A stretch of DNA of 64,000 nt from Stentor roeselii. Lineage: Eukaryota; Ciliophora; Heterotrichea; Heterotrichida; Stentoridae. Positions 11,098 through 21,330 of this stretch are shown piece by piece. A program made the translations under genes and the position numbers. Numbering within the stretch: position 1 is the stretch's first letter; each line of letters begins with the position of its first letter. Under the pieces are notes generated by a model. The model ran no database searches. It saw only the letters and a program-made list of their open reading frames with translations, and was not told the origin of the DNA. The DNA is taken from contig RSEH01000258.1 in the NCBI GenBank assembly GCA_006503475.1, positions 1 through 64,000 on the forward strand, given 5' to 3'.

Positions 11098-11982
11098 GTC
11101 AAAGTTAAAATGAATCTCCAGAATTTCAAGGCTTAATTAGAGAAAATATATGAAAAGCTTTTGAATTTAACACTTAATATACAGAACTATACTTTGCTTA
11201 GGTAACATCTAACTTGAAAGTCGAGTATAAATGATGATTGACTATCAGTGATTACAAATTCTGAAATAAATGTAAATTTTTAAGTTTTATATATATTTCA
11301 GTAATTTTTATTGATATAAATGACAAAAATACTCCACAGTAATCGATAGTTTCTTTTAGGAGAAATTATTAATTTATTAAAGTTTAAAAAAAGAAAACTT
11401 TGGCTTCGACTTGAATAAAAAAAAGATTATGAATCCTTGACGAAAAAGATTGAAGAAAATATTGTGAAGAGACTATTATTAATCTGAATATTGAATCAGG
11501 CTTTAAAAAAAATACAAGAATATGAGAATCACCTCATATTATTTAATTTTGAAGCGAAATTGATCTGCTTTCGATATTGAAAATTTTACCAGGTATTTGA
11601 AAGTTAAAAAAATGAAAATGAGAATTTAAAGACTGGAGTATTGAGGCTGGCTTTGCTTTAGTAGGTTAATTCATGAATTCATTAAAAAGTTGTTTAGATA
11701 TGTGATTAGAGACTAAAATTATATCTTAGAATTAGTAATATTTCTTAGTTTAACTCAATTTGATAATAATAGAAATATTCAATTTATCTTATTATTAAAC
11801 TTCTAAATTTTACTTATGGAGACCTTTTAGAATCAATTTAACAAGAGTTGTGTTATGTAAAGCTTCCTTTACCATACTGATTGTTTAAAATACTTATAAT
11901 TCAACTAATTACTTGATAAAAGATTCTCATCTGCATATATCTGATAATAATAAAATATCTCATTTATCTTCAACTTTTTATG
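11098..11982. other. Gene-free AT-rich stretch
   Basis: I see no open frame, repeat or RNA gene here. Confidence 0.5.
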
Positions 11983-12296
11983 AAAATTACTCAGAACTTT
12001 AGAACACTCATTCCAGGACCCGATCATTATAAAACCAGGAAAAATAGCAAATAAGCCAGAATTTATATCTGGGTGAAGAATTTTTGAATGAAAAGTGATT
12101 TTTGGTGTTTAGATGGATAGTCTTTTCGAAGTTCAAAATAAATCTCGATTAAACCACTTTCATAAAAACTTGATTTAAGACCATGAAGAACCAGTTTCTA
12201 GTAAAAAGGAATTTCATTCACTTGTTTGATGGGATCAATAAATTCAAATTTATTGCCAGTGATTTCACTGAACTCTTTTAATAATCTTTTACAGGA
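11983..12296 (-). pseudogene. Relic of an E2 ubiquitin-conjugating enzyme
   Basis: From 12296 leftward one frame reads KRLLKEFSEITG, then about 30 residues later GLKSSFYESG and IYFELRKDYPSKH. This follows the E2 (UBC) fold order: N-terminal helix, GP..SPYEGG strand turn, then FP.DYP.KPP. A change of frame then gives HPDINSG at about 12075 and W-N-E-C-S-K-V-L, matching the E2 HPN...G...W.P...VL run. There is one in-frame stop, one frameshift and a degraded catalytic-cysteine region, so it cannot encode a working enzyme. It lies on the same strand as, and about 125 bp downstream of, the P-type ATPase relic. Confidence 0.7.
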
Positions 12297-12421
12297 TTAT
12301 TTGTTTTGGATCAATTTGTACTTGAAATCAATACAGCGAACCTGAAGATTATTTATAATAAAACATTAAATCTTATCTTTAAATACTATTTTTAGTTTTA
12401 GGATTCCTACCATAACCAATT

Positions 12422-12547
12422 TACTCCATCTAGAATTGATGCGAAGTTTTCGTCCATCAATGACATATCAGCTGCGTCTTTAGCGAATTAACTTCCGACG
12501 ATTGCCATTGCGATGTCAGCTTTTATACCTGGACTATCATTGACACC
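12422..12547 (-). pseudogene. Relic of a P-type ATPase hinge region
   Basis: Forty-two codons read GVNDSPGIKADIAMAIVGS, one stop, then FAKDAADMSLMDENFASIL. This is the conserved hinge of P-type cation ATPases (GDGVNDSPALKKADIG.AMG..GSDV.K.AADM.L.DDNFASI), closest in wording to the Na/K-, H/K-type (P2C) group. Nothing recognisable of the pump flanks it, so it is a short fragment left after decay or transposed from an intact gene elsewhere. Confidence 0.85.
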
Positions 12548-12836
12548 TCTGAAATTTTCGATTTGTTTTAAAAATGATTAATTTCTTGCTTTTACCTCGA
12601 ATTTTTACGTTTATTATTTAAAGTTCTGAAGAGGTATATTTAAATCAACATTACTTTTAGATAAAGAGTCTAGATAAGATATATTCGTTTATTTTCTCCT
12701 TATTAATCTAAATCGTTTGAATTTAAACAAGCATATGCAAAGAATATAATCAAATATATCATATTACTAGGAAAGTATTTTAAAAATGCTTAAAGTTGGT
12801 CTATTTAAATATATTTGAGAGTTTAATAATATAAAT

Positions 12837-14749
12837 ATGGAAAGTCTGACGTCAGATTCAAGAAAATATAATTGCATTTGTCAAATATATCTTATTCCAG
12901 CTAAAGATTTAAAAGAACACTTAAGGAAGCCTTTAAATCATAAAGTTGTCCCTAATCAAATCAATTTGGTTTTGGAATTATATATCATATAAAGCTCTCG
13001 ACTATGTAATTCTTTTTCATATAAATTCAAAATCATGTAAAAATCAAGATTCAATTGAAATTCCTAATTCATTTGACATAAAAACGAAAACTAATCAATC
13101 AAATATCTCTTCTTAAATAATGAATAGACTTAACAGACAAGTATTAAAAGAAATTTCAGTATTTAAACTTTTAAAACGTAAAATTAATTTGAATTTTAAT
13201 CAATTCTTTAAAAATCGAATTCAAAGCATTTATTCACTTTGTCTTTCTCAAGATAAGAAAGTTCTCATCATTGTAGGGTATGATGGAAAAGTCAGTTCTG
13301 GGACCCAATAGAACTTTATCAAAATGCATGTCTTTCATATCACAAGTCATATATTTGGGCTCTTGATATTGATTCATCATCAAAATATGCACTTTCCGGT
13401 AGTGGCGACTGCTCAATTTGTTTATGGAATATTAAAAAAAATCAAAACAATCTTTAAGGGCTATAAAGAGCATGTCAATGCCATAAAGTTTAAAGGTCCA
13501 AATATTTTTGTCAGTGGATCAGATGACAAAACCATCAGAATATGGAGAATTTATACACCTTCACTAATTCGTGAGATCTCAGCAGATTCATTAATAAAAT
13601 TCATTTCATTCGAATACAAAACTCAATTATTAGTTGTTGTGTATGAAGATGGATGCATTCAAAACATTAATCCAAACAAGCGATATCCTTTGAAAAAAAC
13701 TTACTTTAAAACAGGTGTTATTTGCAGTATTTTAGCTGAAGAACTTCAGATCCTGGTAACTGGACATAAAAATGGATTAGTGCAGTTTATATATTCAAAA
13801 ACTCTTCGTTTGTTGAAAAGTTCAAAACTTCACTCTGATAAGGTAAATTTAATTGATTTTTGTGGAAACGCTCAAATAATTGCAACGTGCTCAGATGATT
13901 TTCAATAAAACTATGGTGTTCAAATTCTTTTCAAGTTAAAAAATCGTTTGATCACTTTCGCAATAAAATCATAAGTGTTCAAATTTCGAATAATAGCCTT
14001 TACTTCGGAGGGCATGATTGTCAGATCGGAATGCTTAATTTTAATGATTTAACAACGAATACAACTGAAATAAAAAAATTGATCAAAATTGTTTTTGTGT
14101 ATCAATTAAATTGAATTTGATTGTTTATGGATATGATAAAATTTACTTCTTTAGTTTGAAATCATTGAACGATATAAAATCGATAAACTTTGGTTGTGAA
14201 ATCAAAAGTTTATGTCTTTTGAAGTCGATATTAGTATGCGAAACTATTAAAGGTGATATTTTGGTTGTTGATTATTGTAATCAAGAAATAAAGAGCAGGT
14301 ATTATTTTGGAAATTCTATCATTTATTTTGTTTGTTTATCAAGAGATTTGAAAATTCTGTGTTTTTCCACTCAAAATAAATCAAAAATGATTAAATTGAG
14401 GTCATCTAAAGGTTTATTAGACTTACCGCATAGAATAGTTTCAGGTAAGTTTTCATCGAATTGTTTTGTGTTTTTAGATTTGAATTGTGATGTTTTTGTT
14501 TATGATAAGTCTGGTAAATTATTGAAAATAGGAAGATATTATGGCATTCAATTTTATTTTTGTAAGGATTTGAATTTTATATTGTTTAAAGATTTTCTTT
14601 CAAGATATTCTTTGATAGATTTGAGTGATGGAAGAATGACTGGAACTAGTGAAAGGCTGAGTGAAATCTTTAAAAACAAAAAAAATCTCAGAATTTGCAA
14701 AGAATCATTGATTTTATCATCTTTTAGATTTAATTACTATCTTAACTAA
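12837..14749 (+). pseudogene. WD40-repeat protein, paralogue 2, with several frameshifts
   Basis: The start at 12837 encodes ESLTSDSRKYNCICQ, matching the N-terminus of the paralogue at 890. The match continues through WD40 blades (FWDPIELYQ, ICLWNI, IRIWRI, IKLWCS) to the C-terminal region ending at 14749 (LILSS near the end in both genes). Continuity needs about five frame changes (around 12990-13120, 13297, 13440, 13905 and 14100) and there are extra stops. None fits a 15-nt intron, which would not change frame. It is therefore a dead copy. Several segments stay open for 60-210 codons, so decay looks fairly recent. Confidence 0.85.
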
Positions 14750-15300
14750 TATAAAACCAATAGGCAATAATCAACCCTTCTCATATTAATTTCTTTTACT
14801 TAAGTTAATAATCTATTATAATTCCTAGGGACTACTATATAACCTCATGGAAATACTTATAAGTAGTTGATCAATTTATCATCAGAAGTTTGATTGTTAT
14901 AATAAAGATAAAACCCTGATTATCATATTATCAAATAATTGAATTAATGAACTCTGATATAAGAAGTATTTTTACTTTGTAATTAATAAATAACCACTTT
15001 AAACAAATTTATTCAAGTATTTTGTAGAATTTCTTTCAATTACCTTTTTAAACTATAAAGAATATATATTAAAAAATACTAGGAAAAAATAGTTGAAATC
15101 CTTATGATTGTCTATTAAATTAAGAGCTGTGCTATAACTTTAAATAAAGATAAATTGCTCTTTAAAAAGTAAGAAACGACTACCGATTTAAATTTGATTC
15201 TTTATTCCTATATAAATAATTTTGAATAGCAGCTTATGCTTAATAATTATTTTATAAATTTCATCTACCCTGTATATTCTAAAATATAGAACATTATAAA
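14750..15300. other. Gene-free upstream region of the WD40-peptidase gene
   Basis: AT-rich and closed in all frames. This presumably includes the promoter of the gene starting at 15301. No element is recognised. Confidence 0.5.
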
Positions 15301-18300
15301 ATGGCCGAAGAAGATAAACAAAAAATTTTCAAAGCTTCTGAAGATAAAAGTCTTAAAGACCTTATTTTAACAGCAGAATCCGAAGTGACTAATAAAATCA
15401 GTAGATTCCCTTCACTATTAAATTCTTCACAAACAAATAATCAATCCTTTTTCCAAGAAATAGATACCAAGATAGCACAAAAATTGAAAAAAGGTATCAA
15501 GCTTACCAATAATTTAAATACAATTACCCCTATTGCAATTTCAATAAACTATAAATATATTGCAAGAGTTTCTAATTCCAATTCAATTTTTATTTGGAAA
15601 CTGAAATATCTAAAAAAACATTTCAAATTTCAAGGTCATTCCTCTTGTATTAATGCCTTATGCTTCTCTCAAGATTCAAGGTTGATTGCAAGTGCAGGTG
15701 ATGACCGTTTAGTAAAAGTTTGGAATATTAAAGATAAGTGCCAAGAAGCTATTATTTACATTCACTTCTTTACTGTAGACTATGTTCTTTTCGCGAATGA
15801 TCAAAAATTTCTTGCAAGTGCAGGAGATTTGAGCATAAATATACTGAACTATGGAGAAAACTTCGATAGTTTTACCTTAGGTAGTCATGATATGAAAGTA
15901 AAATCTATCGCAATCTCACCAGACTCCAATTTTTTAGCAAGTTGTTCAAAAGACTGCATTCGGATGTGGAATCTTCATGAAAAAAGAGAATTTTATAATT
16001 TTCAAGCTATTTCTATTTTCCTTTTATTTCATCCAATTCAAAAATTTTTAATATCAAGTTCCAACACTTCTAAAATCGTGATCTGGAACTTGGAAACTAA
16101 AAGAACAGAAGAAATTTTAAATGGGCATAATGGTTCTGTGAATTTTATCAGTTTTTCAAATGACGGTGACTTAATGCTTAGCAGTTCAGTTGATAAATGT
16201 ATCAAGATATGGGATTTCATGACCTTTAGTGAAAAATTCAACTTTTACTTCAAGTCATCAACAATTTCATGTGCACTTTTTTTACCAAATAATTTATCAA
16301 TAGTGTCTGTGACAAGAAATAGCATTATCCGAGTTTGGGACTTTAATGATAAAACAGAACTTTATTGTCTAAATGGACACAAGGCTGAAGTCAATGCAAT
16401 CAGTTGCTATCCTGATGGACAGTATATTGCGAGTTGTTCATCAGACTGCACCATTAGACTCTGGAATTTAAAAGAAAAAGTAAAAGAATTTTTGTTTCCT
16501 ATTCAAAAATCAGATGTTCTTACTGTTAACTTTTCAAAAAATGGGAAACTCATTGCATGGGGATCTGGAAATACTTTGAATGTTTGGAGTTTAAGCGCGA
16601 TGAAAGAAAAGTTGAAAATTAAAGGAAAATTTCATTTAATAACATCAGTTGTATTCTCACCTAACTCAAATTATATTGCAAGTTCAGGAGACACTACCAT
16701 TAAAATTTTTAACGTTCAAAGGAAAGAAGAAGAATTTCTGCTTCAAGGCCATTTAAAATCAGTGAACTCCCTTTGTTTTAGTCCTGAAGGTAAATTATTG
16801 GCAAGTGGTTCGAATGATAAAACTATTAGAATTTGGAATTTTGAAGAAAGAAATTTAGAATTTATTCTCTTAGGACATTTAAATCCTGTGAATTCAGTTA
16901 ATTTTAATGCAAATGGAGACTTTCTTGCTAGTGCCTCTGATGATACTACAATCAAAATATGGAACTTGACTGAAAGAAGGCAAGAATTTTCACTTAAAGG
17001 CCATTCTAAACCAGTGAAAACTGTTTGTTTTTCTCAAAATAACAAGTTAATAGCAAGTGGTTCAGTTGACTCCAAAATAAAAGTTTGGAATTTTGAAAAA
17101 AAAATAGAAATTTTCACATTTTCCAGTCATTTTTCATCAGTTTTATGTGTTTGTGTTTCACAGGACAGTAAGTATCTTTACTCTGGGTCAGAAGACAAAA
17201 CGATAAAGGTCTGGGATATAGAAGAACCAAATGAAGATATCAATTTTTGTACCCATTCAAAAAGAGTGACTTCACTAAACTTTTCCCCTGATAACCTGCT
17301 AATCCTAAGCGGGTCTGAAGATTCAACTATTAAACTTTGGAATCTGAATAATAATGAATTAGAAACATCTTTCAATAATCATTCAGATACTATAAATTTT
17401 GTTATCTTTTCTCCTGATGGATCTTTGATTGCAAGTTGCTCAGATGATTGTAAAGTTTTAATCTGGAATGTTAATAAGAAAAAATTAGATTTTGAACTTT
17501 TTGATCATAAGGGTCCAGTTAACTGTATAAGTTTTTCACCAGATAGTTTATTTATTGCAGATTGTTCAGATGATACTACATTAAACATTTGGGAATTAAA
17601 AACTAGAAAAGTAAAAACTTCTTTCAAGGGTCATTTATTGAGTATCACATGCATTTCGTATTCTTCTGACGGCAGGTTCATTGCGAGTGGCTCATACGAT
17701 AATACTTTAAAATTATGGAATATTCAATCATCAGAGTTGGAATTTACATTCATTGGCCATTCATCTTTTGTAAATACTCTTTGTTTTTTACCAAACGAAA
17801 AGTATATCATCTCTGGTTCACGTGATAAAAAGTTAAAAGTATGGAGTTTGAAAACTCGAAAAGAAAAATTTACTCTTGAAGGTCATTCAAAGTCAGTTAA
17901 ATCTGTTTGTGTATCTTTTGATGGATGTTTTATTGTAAGTGGTTCAGCAGATAAGTTGATAAAAGTTTGGAATTTCTATGAAAGAAAGGAAGTGTTTTCA
18001 ATTAACGCGCATTCAAATTCAGTTAAAACTGTCTGCATATCTCCTGATGGCAGTACAATCGCTAGTGCATCAACTGACTCTAAAGTAAAACTCTGGAAAT
18101 TCAACCTATATAAAAAATCCATAAATGAAAACCCGAAATGTTCTTTAAAACAAGGGAAATTTACACCATTTAAAATCCAATTAGGTCGAAAAGTTCTTTC
18201 AATTGCCTCTGAAATGCAAGAGAAACTATTTTATCCTATTATAAAGAACTCTACAAAAATACTGGAATATTCTGATTTGATTAAAATTCTCTCTACAGCT

Positions 18301-19281
18301 AACAAAATATATGAAAAATCAAAAAGAAAATTAGGAGCGTTGTCTGAGTCTTTTTGGATAAAGAATAAATCAGAAGATTTCAGCATAAATGAAGGACTTT
18401 CTGCAGTGATTTTAAATCTTGCTAAAAATCTTTTAGAAATTTACAAAATTTCTTTAGTTCATGAATCTTTTCAAGGTAAAAAGAACTTTAACTTGATCAA
18501 GATTTTAACAAACTGCATAAACAGCAGGAAGTTGATTCCTTTTTATATAACAGGACTTGTCCTATTCACAAACTTTCAAGATTACAACGCATTTGAAAAC
18601 GAAATAGATTTTTGGAGCAGTTTTACTTATTCCAAAACTACCAGAATGAATGAAAAGGAATATGCAAGATCATTTCTTTTAAACATTCTTAATACTTCAT
18701 ATTTACAAAATTTTTATCTAGAAATAATAAAACCATTCACTGATCTTGAAAAAGTGATTTCTGATGCAATTAACAGAACTTTTATTGTAACTAGTGGATT
18801 AAAAGAGTATGGTGTTGATGGCTTAACAACATATGAACTCTTCATTTTTATACGGAAACTTGGTAATGACCCAGAACAAGAAAAGTTCTCAACTTTTTAC
18901 GTTTTCTTGCATGAACTATGCCATTTCTGTCGAAGGTATTTTTGCCAATCAAGAAGAGATTCACTAGAATGCCGTAGTCAAGTTACTAATTTTAATTCGG
19001 AGAAGGTTGAAGATTATGGATATATCTTCGAGTTTAAAATTTTTGGATCTCCTCAAAGGTTCATTAATCCAGAAGCTGGAGATTATTTGTTTGCCAAAAG
19101 TGGAATATCTGAAGAAGAACAGATTCAGTTTTATGAGGAAAGAACTCTTGAAGATTTTCAAAAAGGCTTTCTGGATAAAAATAAAACGAAAGATGTACAT
19201 GCTGTTGAGTTATTTCGAAGAAGGGAGAATCTTCCTCCGGGCTATGTTAGTTTTTTGGGATGTGGCTTTAGAAGACGTTGA
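15301..19281 (+). CDS. WD40-repeat protein with C-terminal HExxH metallopeptidase-like domain (1,326 aa)
   Basis: Residues about 80-940 hold 21 WD40 repeats, enough for three seven-bladed propellers (blade ends such as IRIWNFEERN, IKVWDIEEPN, LKLWNIQSSE). These repeats are more diverged from each other than those of the channel gene. A helical region (about 950-1190) leads to FLHELCHFCRRYF, in which HELCH (1204-1208) is the zincin HExxH motif. About 36 residues on, VEDYGYIFEFKIFG places a glutamate (about E1244) as a likely third zinc ligand, as in gluzincin-type proteins with an E-G..FE..IFG run. The C-terminus is short and basic (GFRRR) and ends TGA then TAA. I infer a cytosolic metalloprotease carried by WD40 propellers; activity is not proven. 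The start follows a typical A-rich context (ATAAAATGG). Confidence 0.9.
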   Translation: MAEEDKQKIFKASEDKSLKDLILTAESEVTNKISRFPSLLNSSQTNNQSFFQEIDTKIAQKLKKGIKLTNNLNTITPIAISINYKYIARVSNSNSIFIWKLKYLKKHFKFQGHSSCINALCFSQDSRLIASAGDDRLVKVWNIKDKCQEAIIYIHFFTVDYVLFANDQKFLASAGDLSINILNYGENFDSFTLGSHDMKVKSIAISPDSNFLASCSKDCIRMWNLHEKREFYNFQAISIFLLFHPIQKFLISSSNTSKIVIWNLETKRTEEILNGHNGSVNFISFSNDGDLMLSSSVDKCIKIWDFMTFSEKFNFYFKSSTISCALFLPNNLSIVSVTRNSIIRVWDFNDKTELYCLNGHKAEVNAISCYPDGQYIASCSSDCTIRLWNLKEKVKEFLFPIQKSDVLTVNFSKNGKLIAWGSGNTLNVWSLSAMKEKLKIKGKFHLITSVVFSPNSNYIASSGDTTIKIFNVQRKEEEFLLQGHLKSVNSLCFSPEGKLLASGSNDKTIRIWNFEERNLEFILLGHLNPVNSVNFNANGDFLASASDDTTIKIWNLTERRQEFSLKGHSKPVKTVCFSQNNKLIASGSVDSKIKVWNFEKKIEIFTFSSHFSSVLCVCVSQDSKYLYSGSEDKTIKVWDIEEPNEDINFCTHSKRVTSLNFSPDNLLILSGSEDSTIKLWNLNNNELETSFNNHSDTINFVIFSPDGSLIASCSDDCKVLIWNVNKKKLDFELFDHKGPVNCISFSPDSLFIADCSDDTTLNIWELKTRKVKTSFKGHLLSITCISYSSDGRFIASGSYDNTLKLWNIQSSELEFTFIGHSSFVNTLCFLPNEKYIISGSRDKKLKVWSLKTRKEKFTLEGHSKSVKSVCVSFDGCFIVSGSADKLIKVWNFYERKEVFSINAHSNSVKTVCISPDGSTIASASTDSKVKLWKFNLYKKSINENPKCSLKQGKFTPFKIQLGRKVLSIASEMQEKLFYPIIKNSTKILEYSDLIKILSTANKIYEKSKRKLGALSESFWIKNKSEDFSINEGLSAVILNLAKNLLEIYKISLVHESFQGKKNFNLIKILTNCINSRKLIPFYITGLVLFTNFQDYNAFENEIDFWSSFTYSKTTRMNEKEYARSFLLNILNTSYLQNFYLEIIKPFTDLEKVISDAINRTFIVTSGLKEYGVDGLTTYELFIFIRKLGNDPEQEKFSTFYVFLHELCHFCRRYFCQSRRDSLECRSQVTNFNSEKVEDYGYIFEFKIFGSPQRFINPEAGDYLFAKSGISEEEQIQFYEERTLEDFQKGFLDKNKTKDVHAVELFRRRENLPPGYVSFLGCGFRRR

Positions 19282-21330
19282 TAATTAAGATTAAAAATAT
19301 ATTGGGTTTTAGTATATAGTAATTTATAAATAAATTGATTAAAGTAGTAATATTGCTAAGAAACTTCAAGGAAATCTTTTATTCTAGTATTCGAAAGCTT
19401 CAATAAGTTATATTCATGTAAAAAACAAATAAACCTCAGTATTCCCAAATGTCTTATAGTAAATTCTACTCATTTTTCTTTTATTATCTTTATGATTGTA
19501 AATTAAGCTATTCTTTGAACTCTCGCTGATCATGCTTATAAGCGAGATAGTATCTTAAATATAGCAAATGGTAAACTTTCGAAACCAGCCCAATTGAATT
19601 TCGTTGCAGATCGATGATCCTCATTTTTTAGCCAGAAAACCTCATAAATATTGGAAATTAAAGAGTAAATAGAATATAAATAAAAACAATTATTTGAATC
19701 AGTAATCAAAGAGTTAAAAGAATCAGTAATTAAAGCTGTTTACTTGAGTTTTCAGTGAAAAGAGTTAGGAAAATGGGATTTTGAAATAATTTCAGTGGGG
19801 ATTAAATTTAATCGTTTAAGAGAATTTCAACTAAAGAAAATTTGGTGTGAAGAATAAAATGTTTGTTAAATTATAATTGTTTATCTTTATTGTTGTTTCA
19901 AGGAATAAAGAATTTTTTTCAAATAAGATAATCATTTATAGTTTCATAAGATTGATTTGATTCGAATTAACTTGGATATTTCAAAAAAATAACTAATCGA
20001 ACTGTTTACCCTTTTAAATTAAATGATCAACTAAATCATATATCATTTTTTAATCTATATCGATTTTCATTACTTTAGGAAAATTAAGCTACCTCTCTGC
20101 TCATGTATCAAAGTCAACCAAATCGATAGATTTCTGAAAATTAATAAATTTTCATTCATTTTTTCCAAAATCAGAAAAGCCATAAAGGATTCTTATCCTC
20201 TGTATTATTCATATATAAAATAATATCTTGAATTCGAACAGAGAGTTGCTAGTAACTATTTTGTGTTAGCATTTCTAACTTCGCGCGAAATCACAATACA
20301 TTAATAAAAACTAAACAGTGTTATTATGATTGTCCAAAGAAATGGAATTTATGCTCATTTTTAATTTGTATGAAAAGTTTCACAACATTTTCAGTACTGC
20401 ACAAATCTTATTAAGGTATTATTAATGTCTGTAAGGTTAAGAAATAAAAAATAGCACTTGTAAGCATGTACAATACATAAAATATTATAATTATAAAAAA
20501 ATTCAAAGAGTTACCCAAAATTATGTCTTGAATTCAAATTTGATACAATGTAACTCAATTGTGGAAAAAATTTGTATTATAAGGTTTGAATGCTTTATTA
20601 TCAAAAACTATTTTTCTGCAAATCATGAGTATTCAATGAATATTTCATCAGCTTTAGTTTTTCTAAAACTTATGGAAGCTCCTTCAAAATAAACTGATTG
20701 AAGTTTAAATAAATGAAAAATCTTTAACTTTGAAACCTCAAGTAGTTCAACTCTTAAATTAAAAAATACTCAGGAAATTATATCATTTATATCATTTCTT
20801 TTAGAATATTTCAAAAGTCTATTACTTATCAGAATAACTTCCTGTCGAAACTTCTGATAGGCTTTATTTGATTGACAGAAGATAAAAACGAGAAAAGAAC
20901 TGAATGAAATATAGCTTCTGTTAAAGAAATAGGTACTCGAGGAATTTCTTCTGAACATGCTGTTGGACTACTGTTTCAATTTAAGATCCTATATGTCTTT
21001 ACTTTACCAAAATCAGAAATATTTCATATGCTTTATTTTTAGACTTTGAACTCAACCTGATTCTAGAAAATTTTCTTAATAATCAAACATCAGGATAAAA
21101 TTTCAAAAATATTCCTAATTATGTAAGATATTAAAAAAGTTTAATAAATCTATACTGAATATTTCCATAAAACTTTGATTTATATTCTTTATCAAGGTTC
21201 CGCTATAATAAAATCCCCTAAACCTTCGAAAATCATCTTTTCCCTAAAGCAGCATATCATAATCTCCCTTCTAAATATCCTTTTAAAATCAACTCTCCAA
21301 ATATTCACATCAAACCATAATGGTCTATAA
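19282..21330. other. Two-kilobase gene-free stretch with one coding-like scrap
   Basis: Mostly AT-rich and closed. At 19521-19613 (+) a 31-codon open piece (KRDSILNIANGKLSKPAQL) has coding-like composition and overlaps a perfect 6-bp inverted repeat (CTCGCT...AGCGAG, about 19521-19545). It may be a gene scrap. The last 110 bp before 21331 are poor in G and rich in C and A, as seen before other plus-strand genes here. Confidence 0.4.
21284..21293 (+). promoter_or_regulatory. Shared upstream element TAAAATCAAC
   Basis: The element sits 37 bp before the ATG at 21331 in a G-poor leader. Identical copies precede the genes at 25757 and 30894, and TAAAATCGAC precedes 34003. The function is unknown; a transcription-start or core-promoter element is possible. 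Confidence 0.35.

Noticed and set aside
20770-20958. Minus-strand frame of 62 codons
   Set aside because: No start context, no coding bias and no neighbours to support it; its length is expected by chance.
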